Positions 1 through 9,617 are shown, numbered from the stretch's first letter. The stretch is DNA of 64,000 nucleotides from Pelagimonas sp. (GCA_025210265.1 JAOASD010000029.1:62001-126000); one strand, 5' to 3'. Numbers and translations are program-made. Notes: generated by a model from the letters alone, not told the origin.

Positions 1-870
1 GACCTCGCCTTCGGGGTTGTGAATGCGGTCGCTGACGTCTTCCCATTTGCGCAGATCGGGTTTCGGCGCGGGGCTGATCTGGAACGCATCCAGCACCGCC
101 TGATCCAGACCTTCGCGGTGATAGGCCAGCGGCGCATCATAGATCGAGGGCAGATCCTGCGCGGCAATCACCGAATCCGGGCGCACATTGCAGAACAGCG
201 CCAGCTTTTCGCGCTCTTTCACCGGGATCGGGCCCTCGGAGCGGCAGACCAGAATGTCGGGGGCCAGGCCGATCGAGCGCAGCTCTTTGACCGAGTGCTG
301 GGTCGGCTTGGTTTTCAACTCGCCCGAGGCCTTGATATAGGGCAGCAGCGTCAGGTGCATGAACAGGCACTGACCGCGCGGCTTGTCCTGGCTGAACTGG
401 CGGATCGCTTCGAAAAAGGGCAGGCCCTCGATATCGCCCACCGTGCCGCCAATCTCGCACAGCATGAAATCGACCTCATCCTCACCGATCGAGATGAAAT
501 CCTTGATCTCGTTCGTGACGTGGGGAATCACCTGAATGGTCTTGCCCAGATAATCGCCGCGGCGCTCTTTCTCCAACACATTGGTGTAGATCCGGCCCGA
601 GGAAATCGAGTCGGTCTTGCGCGCGGGCACACCGGTAAAGCGTTCGTAATGGCCCAGATCCAGGTCGGTTTCGGCGCCATCATCGGTCACAAACACTTCG
701 CCATGTTCAAAGGGCGACATGGTGCCGGGGTCGACGTTCAGATAGGGGTCCAGCTTGCGCAGACGGACCGAATAGCCCCGCGCCTGTAGCAAAGCGCCAA
801 GCGCCGCTGATGCCAGCCCCTTGCCAAGGGAAGAGACCACACCACCGGTGATAAAGATAAAGCGAGCCAT
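1..870 (-). CDS. pyrG: CTP synthase, N-terminal part (gene runs off the window)
   Basis: This enzyme makes CTP from UTP, ATP and glutamine, the last step of pyrimidine nucleotide synthesis in the cytoplasm. Only about 290 N-terminal codons are inside the window, covering most of the amidoligase (synthetase) domain; the glutaminase domain lies outside. Translation from the ATG at 868-870 begins [18 protein letters not shown], the family start with the SSLGKG phosphate-binding loop, followed by the conserved [14 protein letters not shown] and GHYERF segments. The start is unambiguous because the conserved block begins at residue 2. SecG is the next gene upstream on the same strand, an arrangement I recall from related genomes. 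The 253 bases between its promoter region and the secG terminator show no other gene. Confidence 0.97.
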   Translation of the reverse strand, partial: MARFIFITGGVVSSLGKGLASAALGALLQARGYSVRLRKLDPYLNVDPGTMSPFEHGEVFVTDDGAETDLDLGHYERFTGVPARKTDSISSGRIYTNVLEKERRGDYLGKTIQVIPHVTNEIKDFISIGEDEVDFMLCEIGGTVGDIEGLPFFEAIRQFSQDKPRGQCLFMHLTLLPYIKASGELKTKPTQHSVKELRSIGLAPDILVCRSEGPIPVKEREKLALFCNVRPDSVIAAQDLPSIYDAPLAYHREGLDQAVLDAFQISPAPKPDLRKWEDVSDRIHNPEGEV

Positions 871-1123
871 TTCGCGCGACCCCGTATTAGAGCGTTCGTT
901 CATTAAAACCGGGGTGATTTGCCCGGCTGTCTTGTTCTGGATTTGCGCGCTTTTACCTGACTGGCAGCGCGCTGCAACACGGGATTTATCTAATAGCGGA
1001 TTCGGGCTGATTTGTCCAGATCCACGCTATATCCTGTTGTTAACCAAAGGCTTTGGCCAAGGTATAGTGTCGCCCGCCGGGCGCGTCCTGCGGGTGCAGA
1101 ACACGACATCCAGAAATGAGAAA

Positions 1124-1144
1124 GGGCGGCCAAAGGGGCCGCCC
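1124..1144 (-). terminator. Hairpin downstream of secG
   Basis: GGGCGGCC (1124-1131) can pair with GGCCGCCC (1137-1144) across a 5-base loop. On the minus strand it is followed by a T-rich run, so it fits an intrinsic terminator 22 bases after the secG stop. Confidence 0.65.
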
Positions 1145-1165
1145 GGATGCGTTTGCGCGCCTGTA

Positions 1166-1531
1166 TCAGTCTGCGCGCGGAACCAGAGGTGCGTCGCCAT
1201 CCGCGCTGGGCGGGGGCAGCAGGCCGTCTGTGTCGATGGTCGCGGGCGCGCCGCTTTCTTCAGCCGCCGGTGCGGTGCCGATGCGGTCCAGGATCGAGCT
1301 GCCCGAGGCGTTGCGCGCCGAAATCACCGTTAGAGTGATCGAGGTCACGATAAAGGCCGCAGCCAGGATCCAGGTCACTTTGCCCATGGCTGTGGCCGCT
1401 GAACGGGCGCTCATCGCGCCGCCGCCACCGCCGCCCATGCCAAGACCGCCGCCCTCCGAACGCTGCATCAGCACAACGCCGATCAGGGCCAGGGCCAGAA
1501 GAAGATGAATGATCAGGATCACGTTTTCCAT
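1166..1531 (-). CDS. secG: Preprotein translocase subunit SecG
   Basis: SecG is a small subunit of the SecYEG channel in the inner membrane that assists SecA-driven export. The 121-residue product has the expected two membrane segments (about residues 3-22 and 50-70). Between them is the hallmark cytosolic loop, with VLMQRSEGGGLGMGGGG followed by further glycines. The tail after residue 75 is a Pro/Ala/Asp-rich extension that is typically unconserved. The ATG at 1531 immediately precedes the first membrane segment. The gene lies between pyrG and a membrane protein of unknown function on the same strand and has its own terminator. Confidence 0.94.
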   Translation of the reverse strand: MENVILIIHLLLALALIGVVLMQRSEGGGLGMGGGGGGAMSARSAATAMGKVTWILAAAFIVTSITLTVISARNASGSSILDRIGTAPAAEESGAPATIDTDGLLPPPSADGDAPLVPRAD

Positions 1532-1612
1532 GGGTGCGCCTTAGCTGGGTATTGGCGGGTATGTAGGGGATGGCAGGCGGCGGTGCAACCCGGCATTGCC
1601 CTTTGTGCGGGG

Positions 1613-2014
1613 TTAGGCGTCGTCGCCATCTTCGACATCGACTTGCCCGGACAGGCGGCGGCGGATGATCGACCAGCTCAGCCCCACGCCCAGAACCAGC
1701 GACAGGGCAAAGATGCCCAGCCATGTGGACAGCTGCGGGTTGCTCAGGTCCAGCAGGCCGAAATCCCACAATACCCACAGGATCGCCCCGACCAAGGCCA
1801 ACACCAGCCCCATGCCAAACGCGCCGATGGAGCGCAGCGTGGCGCGCAGATAGATGACATAGCCGACAAACAGCACCAGCCCCAGCAGCACGGCGATGGG
1901 CAACTGGGTCGATCCGTTGCTCATGACCCAGCGGACAAAATTCAGCTCGGTCGGGTTGTAGGTTGCCGCCAACAGAAGAAAGGCGACCAGCCAGCGCAAA
2001 AGGAAACTCATCAT
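1613..2014 (-). CDS. Four-helix membrane protein of unknown function (DUF6524-like)
   Basis: A 133-residue inner-membrane protein with four predicted hydrophobic segments (about residues 3-20, 38-57, 66-87 and 98-117) and an acidic C-terminal tail (DVEDGDDA). The opening, MMSFLLRWLVAFLLLAATYNP, and its size match small Rhodobacterales membrane proteins that I associate with DUF6524. That name is from memory of the family, not from a search. It has no catalytic motif. It is divergent from purA (175 bases between starts) and 81 bases upstream of secG on the same strand. The start could be either of two adjacent ATG codons. Confidence 0.75.
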   Translation of the reverse strand: MMSFLLRWLVAFLLLAATYNPTELNFVRWVMSNGSTQLPIAVLLGLVLFVGYVIYLRATLRSIGAFGMGLVLALVGAILWVLWDFGLLDLSNPQLSTWLGIFALSLVLGVGLSWSIIRRRLSGQVDVEDGDDA

Positions 2015-2189
2015 CGACTCCGCGTTTGTCCGTGCCCTTGCTGACGGGTTCGTGGCCTCCTGTCCAGTGCGGTTCAGGCCTGATCTGCGATGATCCGCCC
2101 CAGTTTGCCGCGATTTTGAGGTTTCCCAGCCCGCATCACGGGTCTATACACGCGCGGGTTTGAGATCTGACGCAAAGGACGCAGGTGAT

Positions 2190-3503
2190 ATGGCAAACGT
2201 AGTCGTCGTGGGCGCCCAGTGGGGCGACGAAGGCAAAGGCAAGATCGTGGACTGGCTCTCCAGCCGCGCCGATGTGATCTGCCGCTTCCAGGGCGGGCAT
2301 AATGCGGGCCATACCCTGGTGATTGACGGCAATGTGTACAAGCTGCACGCGCTGCCTTCGGGCGTTGTGCGCGGTGGCAAGCTGTCGGTGATCGGCAATG
2401 GCGTGGTGCTGGACCCCTGGCATCTGGTCAATGAAATCGAAACCGTGCGCGCGCAGGGCGTCGAGATTACGCCGGACACGCTGATGATTGCAGAGAACAC
2501 GCCGCTGATCCTGCCGATCCATGGCGAACTGGACCGCGCCCGCGAAGAAGCGGCCTCCAAAGGCACCAAGATCGGCACCACCGGTCGCGGCATCGGCCCG
2601 GCCTATGAGGACAAGGTGGGCCGCCGTTCGGTTCGCGTGGCGGATCTGGCGGATGCGGCCACGCTGGAGGCCCGCGTGGATCGTGCGCTGCAGCACCATG
2701 ACCCGCTGCGCAAAGGTCTGGGCATTGAACCCGTGGACCGTGACGCGCTGATCGCGCAGCTGCGCGAGATTGCCGAGGCGATCCTGCCTTACGCTGCGCC
2801 GGTCTGGAAAGTGCTGAATGAAAAGCGCAAAGCGGGCAAGCGGATCCTGTTTGAAGGCGCGCAGGGCGCGTTGCTGGATATTGATTTCGGCACCTATCCC
2901 TTTGTGACCTCCTCCAATGTGATTGCCGGTCAGGCGGCCACCGGGGTCGGCATCGGTCCGGGTTCGATCGATTATGTGCTGGGCATCGTCAAAGCCTATA
3001 CCACCCGCGTTGGCGAAGGCCCGTTCCCGACCGAGCTGCTGAACGCAGATGGCACGCCGGATGCGGATGGTCAGCGTCTGGGCGAGCGGGGCCATGAGTT
3101 CGGCACCACCACCGGGCGTCAGCGCCGCTGTGGCTGGTTCGACGCCGCGCTGGTGCGTCAGACCTGCGCGACCTCCGGTGTGAAAGGCATCTGCCTGACC
3201 AAGCTGGACGTGCTGGACGGGTTTGAGACGCTGAAAATCTGCGTTGGCTATGATCTGGACGGTGAAAAGCTGGATTACCTGCCTACCGCGGCTGATCAGC
3301 AGGCGCGCTGCACCCCGATTTACGAAGAGGTGCCGGGCTGGTCCGAATCGACCGAGGGCGCGCGCAGCTGGGCCGAATTGCCCGCCAATGCGGTGAAATA
3401 TGTGCGTCGGATCGAAGAGTTGATCGATTGCCCGGTCGCGCTATTGTCTACCTCGCCGGAGCGGGATGACACGATCCTCGTGACCGACCCCTTCGCCGAC
3501 TGA
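2190..3503 (+). CDS. purA: Adenylosuccinate synthetase
   Basis: PurA condenses IMP with aspartate using GTP to give adenylosuccinate, the first committed step to AMP. The 437-residue product is close to the usual length of about 430. It starts [18 protein letters not shown], the conserved GTP-binding loop, and carries the QGGHNAGHT motif, the [11 protein letters not shown] segment and the TGRQRRCGW segment. An in-frame codon 30 bases upstream (2160) would give ten extra residues not found in the family, so ATG 2190 is chosen. A DUF2842 gene follows 10 bases later and is probably co-transcribed. Confidence 0.97.
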   Translation: MANVVVVGAQWGDEGKGKIVDWLSSRADVICRFQGGHNAGHTLVIDGNVYKLHALPSGVVRGGKLSVIGNGVVLDPWHLVNEIETVRAQGVEITPDTLMIAENTPLILPIHGELDRAREEAASKGTKIGTTGRGIGPAYEDKVGRRSVRVADLADAATLEARVDRALQHHDPLRKGLGIEPVDRDALIAQLREIAEAILPYAAPVWKVLNEKRKAGKRILFEGAQGALLDIDFGTYPFVTSSNVIAGQAATGVGIGPGSIDYVLGIVKAYTTRVGEGPFPTELLNADGTPDADGQRLGERGHEFGTTTGRQRRCGWFDAALVRQTCATSGVKGICLTKLDVLDGFETLKICVGYDLDGEKLDYLPTAADQQARCTPIYEEVPGWSESTEGARSWAELPANAVKYVRRIEELIDCPVALLSTSPERDDTILVTDPFAD

Positions 3504-3513
3504 GGAGACAGGC

Positions 3514-3735
3514 ATGGCGCTGAGCTATAAGGCACGCAAACGCTGGGCGCTGGTGGCGCTGCTCATTGGGATGCCGATCTATATCGGCATCGCCTGGGGC
3601 GTGCTGAGCCGTTTGGCCCTGTGGCAATTGCCGGTTTTGGTCGAGTTTGCCATCTATGTAGTGGCGGGCGTGGGCTGGGTGTTTCCGCTGAAGCCTATTT
3701 TCATGGGCGTCGGCCAGCCTGATCCCGACGAATAA
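3514..3735 (+). CDS. DUF2842 small membrane protein
   Basis: A 73-residue protein with a basic N-terminus (MALSYKARKRWALV) and two hydrophobic segments (about residues 11-30 and 38-60), ending in a short acidic tail (GQPDPDE). The sequence matches the DUF2842 family of alphaproteobacterial small membrane proteins. Function is unknown. It sits 10 bases after purA, with AGGAG ahead of its ATG, so it is likely translated from the purA message. It is followed by a strong bidirectional terminator. Confidence 0.88.
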   Translation: MALSYKARKRWALVALLIGMPIYIGIAWGVLSRLALWQLPVLVEFAIYVVAGVGWVFPLKPIFMGVGQPDPDE

Positions 3736-3815
3736 ACGTCGCCGGGTGTTCTGTTTCCCCTGCGGGGAAAGGCGCCCACCCGCCGACCCGGTCAAGGTTG
3801 GTATTGAGACAAAAG

Positions 3816-3850
3816 AAAACCCCCGCTGGATTGCTCCGGCGGGGGTTTTT
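3816..3850. terminator. Bidirectional intrinsic terminator between purA-DUF2842 and the convergent acidic-protein gene
   Basis: ACCCCCGCTGG (3820 region) pairs with CCGGCGGGGGT with one G-T wobble. An A-run on the left and a T-run on the right let it work in both directions. It separates convergent genes ending at 3735 and 3867. Confidence 0.85.
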
Positions 3851-3866
3851 GATTTTTGGCGGTGGG

Positions 3867-6089
3867 TCAGCCCGCTGCGCGATCGGGTTTGAAGCTGATC
3901 CGTTCGGAGGCGGTGAACCGCCCGCCCGAGGTCTTTTCGATTTTGCCATCGCGCAGCAATTGGCCAAAGCTGCGCAGGCGGTCTTCGCGGCTGCTTTCGG
4001 TCAGTTCGGCCTGGCGCACGGTGGTCATCAGCTGTGGGCGCGAGAATTGATCGCGGCCCTCGACAAAGGACATATAGGCGGCGGCGGCCTCTAACAGATC
4101 GGACAGTTCCTTGGCCCCGACATTTTCTGCATAGGCGGCGAAATCGCTTCCATCTGCGGGGGCCTCGGGGGGCAGCATCGCGCTGTCGCGCGGTGTGGTC
4201 GCGCGGGTTTCGCTGCGGTTGATACGGCGCGGGCGCACCGGGGCGCTGGGCTGTTCGGCTTCGGCAACCCGTTGTTCTGCCACCAGTTTCAGAGGTGCGG
4301 GGCGCGCGGTGGCCTCGGCCTGGGGGCGGCTGTGTCGGGCAGGCGCACCCTGCGGGCGGCGCGGGCGGACCACATCGGCCAGATCCTCGCGGTAGGCTTC
4401 TGATTCGTCCTTTTTGTCCTGTTTGCCGCCCAGCATGCGGTCGGCCTTGGTCGCGGCGACGGCGGCGCGCAGATGCGCGATGGCGCTGCGGCGGCGGTTG
4501 CCTTCGGGTTCCTGCATTTCCTCGTTGGTCTGGTCCAGCAGGCGCGAGGTGTCGTTATCCTCGATGCTGCTTTCGGTCAGCATGGCGCGGGCGGGGCTGG
4601 CCATTTTGACGGCCTTACGCACCTGATCCACGCTGTCCTCATCCGAGAGCGGGTTGTCGAGGCGCAGGGGTTCGTCCTGCACGTCCTCTTGGGGGAGATC
4701 CCAGCCACCATCATCCTGGGCGGTTTCGGCGCTGTCTTCGGACTCCCATTCGTCGTCCCAGTCGCTGTCAAAATCGCTGGCCAGCTCGGCCTTGACGGCG
4801 GCCAGTTCGCGGGCCAGCTCGGCCTCTTCCTCGGCAGAGAGGCTGGAGGCGGGGGCCGCGGGCGCGGGGGTGTCTTCTTCGTCAACTTCTTCCAGCTGGC
4901 CAGCGGCCACGGCTTTGTCAAAGGCGGCGCGCTTGATCTTGATCACGCGGGCGCGCAGTGGGGCCGGCTGGGTGGTCGCCTCCTCTGTCGGGGCGGCCTC
5001 CTCTGGGCTTGGAACTGCCAGATCCGTTTCAGAGAGGTCGTCGTCATCCTCTTCGGCAAAGAGATCGTCTGCTGCGTCCTCTTCTGCGTCAAAGCTGTCG
5101 TCGTCATCGTCCCACAGCATGTCGCTGTCGTCTTCGGTGGTCTCGTTCAACGCGGCGAGCGCGTCGCTGGCATCCGCAGTCGGGATGTCGTTGCCCAGCA
5201 CGGCGGCCAGGCTTTCATCCAGCCGATCCTCGGCGCTGAGATCCGGGTCGGTCAGGCCGGGTTCGGCAGTTTCGCCGCCGGGCATGTCGCCCTCGAGCTG
5301 GGACATCATGGCGCTGATCGCGCCGATCGTGTCCTCGGATGCGGCAAGATCGCCGTCATCTTCCAGCAGGGCATCGTCGGCATCGGAACCGGTGGGCGCG
5401 CTGTCAGAGACCACGGCGCGGATGCGAGCCAGTTTGGCCGCGACGGATTCGGCATCGGTGACGGCAGGGCTGGGCTGCTGCGGCGCGGTGTCGTCGGCAA
5501 AGGGCGGCGTCTGGGCGCTGTCCTCTTGCATGTCCAGAGGGTCGGTTTCGACGGTCTCGGCCATCAATTCGTCCGACGCAACCAGCGCGGCAAGCGTATC
5601 CTCTGCGCGGGGCGTGTCGGGTTCTGCGATAGGCGCGGGCGCAGTTTCTGCGGCCTCAATCGCGGCCTGTGCGGCCTCTTCCTCGGCCAGGCGCGCGGCC
5701 TCTTCGATATGGGCATCATCGGGCAGGGCGTCTGTTTCGTCTGGCGGGGGGACGTCCTGCGCGGGTGCGTCCGGCGCTGGGCCCGCCTGGGCGGGGCGCG
5801 GTGCGGCGCTGAGCGCGGCGCCCATGGCCCCGGCAGAGGCGGTGCCAAGCGCGGGGCGCAAGGTCAGCTGACCATCCTGTTGATCGGCGACGATCTGGGC
5901 ACGCATCAATTCGGCGGCGAGCTCGGGGTCAAATTGCGGTGGCTCTGCACCAAAGAAACGGTCTTCGCCAACGACCCCACGAAAGAAATGGGTGGTGTCC
6001 TTGACCACTGCCAGCGGATCCTCGAACCCCTCTGCCGTACAGGAAAAGGTGCCGTAAGAAACCGTGAGAATCTTGCTCGAACTCACCAT
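3867..6089 (-). CDS. Large acidic protein with conserved ends and a disordered middle, unknown function
   Basis: A 740-residue protein. The first 70 or so residues (SSKILTVSYGTFSCTAEGFE... FFRGVVGEDRFFGAEPP) and the last 95 (from SDFAAYAENVGAKELSD to GRFTASERISF) look folded and conserved. The C-terminal block resembles a small winged-helix-like domain. The middle, about residues 90-600, is Asp/Glu/Ala-rich with runs such as WDDDDDSFDAEEDAADD and is probably disordered. No signal peptide or membrane segment is visible, so it is likely cytoplasmic. Similar proteins in this group are sometimes labelled CheA-like, but I see no histidine kinase motifs. A GTG one codon downstream of the ATG may be the real start. 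It is divergent from thiN. Confidence 0.8.
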   Translation of the reverse strand: MVSSSKILTVSYGTFSCTAEGFEDPLAVVKDTTHFFRGVVGEDRFFGAEPPQFDPELAAELMRAQIVADQQDGQLTLRPALGTASAGAMGAALSAAPRPAQAGPAPDAPAQDVPPPDETDALPDDAHIEEAARLAEEEAAQAAIEAAETAPAPIAEPDTPRAEDTLAALVASDELMAETVETDPLDMQEDSAQTPPFADDTAPQQPSPAVTDAESVAAKLARIRAVVSDSAPTGSDADDALLEDDGDLAASEDTIGAISAMMSQLEGDMPGGETAEPGLTDPDLSAEDRLDESLAAVLGNDIPTADASDALAALNETTEDDSDMLWDDDDDSFDAEEDAADDLFAEEDDDDLSETDLAVPSPEEAAPTEEATTQPAPLRARVIKIKRAAFDKAVAAGQLEEVDEEDTPAPAAPASSLSAEEEAELARELAAVKAELASDFDSDWDDEWESEDSAETAQDDGGWDLPQEDVQDEPLRLDNPLSDEDSVDQVRKAVKMASPARAMLTESSIEDNDTSRLLDQTNEEMQEPEGNRRRSAIAHLRAAVAATKADRMLGGKQDKKDESEAYREDLADVVRPRRPQGAPARHSRPQAEATARPAPLKLVAEQRVAEAEQPSAPVRPRRINRSETRATTPRDSAMLPPEAPADGSDFAAYAENVGAKELSDLLEAAAAYMSFVEGRDQFSRPQLMTTVRQAELTESSREDRLRSFGQLLRDGKIEKTSGGRFTASERISFKPDRAAG

Positions 6090-6227
6090 GTGCTGCTCAC
6101 TTTCATTCGTTATGCAACAGTGTGTTTACCATGCCCACCGTGCCGAAAGCTGACCGATTCTGTGCCACGTAGCGTATCATTTCGTGGCCTGATTGTGGTC
6201 TGTTTGGCAAAATGCCATTAATTGGCC

Positions 6228-6911
6228 ATGAAGATTAAAATTGCGCAGACTGACGGGCAACTGCTTTTGGTTGGTGGAGGAGAGATCAACCCAGAGGCGC
6301 TGCGCGCTGCGTTGGATCGCTGTGATCTTGTGGTGGCGGCGGATGGGGGCGCGGCGCGGCTGTTGGATCTGGGTGTGGTGCCGGATGCGGTGATCGGCGA
6401 TATGGATTCGCTGGCCCCGGCTCTGCAGGCGCAGTTGCCCCCCGGTGTGCTGCATCCGATTGCCGAACAGGACAGCACGGATTTCGACAAATGCCTGCGC
6501 AATATCCGTGCCCCTTTGATCGAAGCCCATGGGTTTCTGGGCGCGCGGGTGGATCACCAATTGGCAGTGATGAGCGTGCTGGCACGGCGACCGGACAGCC
6601 GGTGCCTGCTGGTGGGATCGCATGATGTGATTGCTCTGGTGCCGCCTCAGCTGGCGCTGGAGGCCGAGGCCGGTCAGCGCGTGTCGCTGTATCCGATGAC
6701 ATCGGTGCAGGGGCGGTCCACGGGGCTGCGCTGGGAGATTGACGGTCTGGATCTGGCCCCGACCGGGATCATCAGTACCTCGAATGAGGCGACAGGGCCT
6801 GTGTCCTTAACCATGACCAGCCCCGGCCTGCTGATTATCCTGCCGGTGACGTGTCGGGCCGCTCTGGCGCAGGGGTTGCGCGCCGCGCCATCATGGCCCT
6901 CTCACGCATGA
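6228..6911 (+). CDS. Thiamine diphosphokinase
   Basis: It transfers pyrophosphate from ATP to thiamine to form the cofactor thiamine diphosphate. The 227-residue product has the family signature: VVAADGGAARLLDLG (residues about 36-50), then GDMDS, and a QDSTDFDKCL segment contributing the metal-binding Asp residues. HGFLGARVDHQL follows. ATG 6228 is used; a TTG six bases upstream (6222) is also possible. The last 77 bases overlap the convergent DMT transporter gene, an unusually long tail-to-tail overlap. The extreme C-terminus past residue 205 is therefore constrained by the other gene and may be non-homologous. Confidence 0.88.
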   Translation: MKIKIAQTDGQLLLVGGGEINPEALRAALDRCDLVVAADGGAARLLDLGVVPDAVIGDMDSLAPALQAQLPPGVLHPIAEQDSTDFDKCLRNIRAPLIEAHGFLGARVDHQLAVMSVLARRPDSRCLLVGSHDVIALVPPQLALEAEAGQRVSLYPMTSVQGRSTGLRWEIDGLDLAPTGIISTSNEATGPVSLTMTSPGLLIILPVTCRAALAQGLRAAPSWPSHA

Positions 6912-7773
6912 CGATATAAAGGCCGGATCCAATTGTGACCAAAATCCCGATGCTGGCCAGCGTGCCGGGGATGTCTCCAAAGATCAGATAGCCCACCAGC
7001 GTGGCCATGGGGATTTCCAGATATTGCATCGGAGCCAGCGTTGCGGCAGGCGCATAGCGCAGCGACCAAGTCATCAGCAGATGGCCAACCGTGCCGACAC
7101 AGCCCATGGCAATGACCAGCGGCCAGGTGTCTGTGGCGATAGGCTTCCAGTCCATGGCAGGCAGGGGCAGGGCAAACAGCGGGATCAAAACGACCAGCGC
7201 CATGGGCGCGCCTGCGGCCTGGATCGCCACAGGGTCGCTTTGCCCGGCGATCTGGCGCGTGACCAGCATGAACAGCGCAAAGATCACCGCCACGGCCAGC
7301 GGCAGCAGCGCGGGCCAGCCCACCTGATCAAAGGCAGGTTGCACCACCATCAACGTGCCGACAAACCCAACGGCACAGGCGATCATGCGCCGCATCCCGA
7401 CCTCTTCGTTCAGCACAAAATGCCCCAGCAACAGCATGATGAACGGCATGACAAAGGCAATCGCCACCGCATCGGCCAGCGGCAGGTGCTGCAGCGCCAT
7501 GAACATCGCCGCGATGCCAAGGATCTGCAGCATCGACCGATAAAACACCATCCGCGCGATGCGCCGTCCCATGCGCAGGCTGCGCCCGGTGATCAGCGCA
7601 AGCGGGATCAGGATCGCCGCCTGAAAAGCAAAGCGCAGAAACACCAGCTGCACCACTGACAGCCAGTCGCCCAGCAGCTTGGCCAGCGCATCGCCAAACG
7701 GGATCAGCACGCAAAAGCCCAGCATCAGGGCAATGCCCAGCATCGGGCGGTCGGTCGGGGCGGCGGTCATCAC
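6835..7773 (-). CDS. DMT-superfamily (EamA) transporter
   Basis: A 312-residue inner-membrane protein with about ten hydrophobic segments arranged as two EamA repeats (roughly residues 10-145 and 155-290). This is the drug/metabolite transporter layout. Typical segments include FGDALAKLLGDW near the start and FGDIPGTLASIGILVTIGSGLYIV near the end. The substrate cannot be inferred. Its 3' end overlaps the convergent thiamine diphosphokinase gene by 77 bases. The next gene upstream on the same strand is an AEC-family carrier, but 77 bases separate them and co-transcription is uncertain. Confidence 0.9.
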   Translation of the reverse strand: MMTAAPTDRPMLGIALMLGFCVLIPFGDALAKLLGDWLSVVQLVFLRFAFQAAILIPLALITGRSLRMGRRIARMVFYRSMLQILGIAAMFMALQHLPLADAVAIAFVMPFIMLLLGHFVLNEEVGMRRMIACAVGFVGTLMVVQPAFDQVGWPALLPLAVAVIFALFMLVTRQIAGQSDPVAIQAAGAPMALVVLIPLFALPLPAMDWKPIATDTWPLVIAMGCVGTVGHLLMTWSLRYAPAATLAPMQYLEIPMATLVGYLIFGDIPGTLASIGILVTIGSGLYIVMRERAMMARRATPAPERPDTSPAG

Positions 7774-7850
7774 GAAACCTCTTACATCAATATGTAAGGG
7801 CTAGAGCGCCAACAGCAGGCGCGCAATCCACAACATGCGATAAAGGGGTT

Positions 7851-8786
7851 TCAGGGCAGCAGGCTCAGCCAGCCCCAGGTGGTCAGCACCGACAAAGCCG
7901 TGGCCAGCAACACGCCCGAGGCCGCAACCCGCCGCGCCCGCCCATACATATTGGCAAAGACATAGGTGTTGATGCCCGGTGCCATGGCCGCGGTCAGAAC
8001 AGCCGAGCGCAGGGCCTCGGTGCTTAGCCCGCTGACCCGGCCCAGCGTGTAGGCAATGCTGGGATGCAGCAGCAGCGACACCGCGCAGATATAGGCGATG
8101 ATGCGGAAATCTCCGTCCGGGCGATAGCGGAACAGCACACCGCCCATGCCAAACAGGGCGGCGGGCAGGGCGGCACGGATCATCATGTCGATCGCATCCG
8201 TGACCGGCAAGGGCAGGGCCAGCCCGCTGAGATTGGCAACCACCCCCAGCGAAATCCCGATCACCAGCGCGTTGCGGAACATGGCGCGGGCAACCTTGGC
8301 GGGCAGGGCGCGGTTGGGGATCCCGGCTTCGCGGGCGCGGACAATCTCCATCGCGGTGATGCCGATCCCATAGCAAAAGGGCGAATGCAGGGCGACGATC
8401 ATGTAATTCGCCTCCAGCGCGTTTGTGCCATAGGCGCGCTCTGTGATCGCCAGACCGATCATGACCGAATTGGCAAACAGGCAGCAAAACCCGATGGCGA
8501 CGCTGTCCTGCCAGTCCCGGCCAAACAGATAGCGCCCGCCCAAAAGTCCCACGGTAAACCCGGTCAGCGACCCTGTATAAAAGGACACCAGCAGCCACAG
8601 ATCCAGCCCGCCGCTGACATCCAGCGTCCAGATCGCGCGAAACAGCAGGCAGGGGATGGCGAAATTCTGGGTGAAGGACATCAGCCCATCCACCGCGCTG
8701 TCAGAAAAGCCCCCCTTCCAGGCGGCCAGATAGCCCGCACCGATCACCAGAAAGACCGGCAGGATGACCTCGATCAGCGCCTGCAT
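7851..8786 (-). CDS. AEC-family transporter (auxin/malonate-type carrier)
   Basis: A 311-residue membrane protein with about ten helices. It begins MQALIEVILPVFLVIGAGYLA, the typical opening of the auxin efflux carrier family, and has conserved polar breaks such as SFTQNFAIPCLLFRA and the late segment APGINTYVFANMYG. Members export or import organic anions; the substrate here is unknown. It follows the MBL-fold gene by 30 bases on the same strand and could be the last gene of a tatD-MBL-AEC transcript. Confidence 0.88.
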   Translation of the reverse strand: MQALIEVILPVFLVIGAGYLAAWKGGFSDSAVDGLMSFTQNFAIPCLLFRAIWTLDVSGGLDLWLLVSFYTGSLTGFTVGLLGGRYLFGRDWQDSVAIGFCCLFANSVMIGLAITERAYGTNALEANYMIVALHSPFCYGIGITAMEIVRAREAGIPNRALPAKVARAMFRNALVIGISLGVVANLSGLALPLPVTDAIDMMIRAALPAALFGMGGVLFRYRPDGDFRIIAYICAVSLLLHPSIAYTLGRVSGLSTEALRSAVLTAAMAPGINTYVFANMYGRARRVAASGVLLATALSVLTTWGWLSLLP

Positions 8787-8816
8787 GACACCTCATGCGG
8801 CAGGCAGGATCCAGTG

Positions 8817-9617
8817 CTACAGCGCATAGGTCAGGGTCATCCCGTCATAAGCCGGGGTGATGTGATCGGGGGTTTCGGCCGCGACCTCGGCATAATCCAG
8901 ATCAATATGCATATTGGTCAGCACAGCGCGCTTGGGTTGTGCGCGGTCGATCCATTCCAGCGCCAGATCCAGATGGGCATGGGTCGGATGCGGCGTGCGG
9001 CGCAACGCATCCAGGATCCAGCACTCCAGCCCCTCCAGCACCGGCCAGGCGGCGTCATTCATCTTGGCCACATCGGGCAGATAGGCCAGATCATGAATGC
9101 GAAAGCCCAGCGAGTCGATGCTGCCATGGTTCACCCGGAACGGGGTCAGGGTGATCGGCCCGCCCGCGCCCTCAATGGTGAAATCCCCGTCAATCGTGTG
9201 CATGTCCAGGATCGGCGGATAGGGAGAGCCCTCGGGCTGCACAAAGGCATAGCCAAAGCGCGAGAACAGCGCGTTCTGCGTGTCGCCATCGGCCCAGACC
9301 GGCAGGCGTTGCTTCATGTTGAACACGATCTGGCGCAGGTCATCCAGACCATGCACGTGATCCGCATGGGAATGGGTATAGGCCACGGCGTCCAGTTCCC
9401 CGACCCCGGCATCCAGCAGCTGGCCGCGCATATCCGGGGTGGTGTCGATCAGCACGCGGGTTGTCCCCCCGGCACCGATGCGTTCCACCAGCATGGAACA
9501 GCGGCGGCGGATGTTTTTCGGGTTTTCGGGATCGCAGGCGCCCCAATGATTGCCCAGTCGCGGCACCCCACCCGAGGAGCCACAGCCAAGAATGGTAAAG
9601 CGCAGCTGATCCGTCAT
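8817..9617 (-). CDS. MBL-fold metallo-hydrolase (PhnP-like)
   Basis: A 266-residue metallo-beta-lactamase-fold hydrolase. The metal-binding motif THSHADHVHGLDD is at residues 81-93 (His82, His84, Asp86, His87), and further metal ligands are expected near FRVNHG and TNMHID. The opening LGCGSSGGVPRLGNHWGACDP is typical of the PhnP/cyclic phosphodiesterase branch, so a phosphodiester substrate is likely but not proven. There is no phn operon nearby. The ATG overlaps the stop of tatD by four bases (ATGA), so the two are translationally coupled. The tatD-MBL pair is recurrent in alphaproteobacteria. Confidence 0.9.
   Translation of the reverse strand: MTDQLRFTILGCGSSGGVPRLGNHWGACDPENPKNIRRRCSMLVERIGAGGTTRVLIDTTPDMRGQLLDAGVGELDAVAYTHSHADHVHGLDDLRQIVFNMKQRLPVWADGDTQNALFSRFGYAFVQPEGSPYPPILDMHTIDGDFTIEGAGGPITLTPFRVNHGSIDSLGFRIHDLAYLPDVAKMNDAAWPVLEGLECWILDALRRTPHPTHAHLDLALEWIDRAQPKRAVLTNMHIDLDYAEVAAETPDHITPAYDGMTLTYAL

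Noticed and set aside
4473-6221. 582-codon plus-strand open frame antisense to the acidic protein
   Set aside because: It is a mirror of the Asp/Glu/Ala codon bias on the other strand, with no ribosome site or family match.
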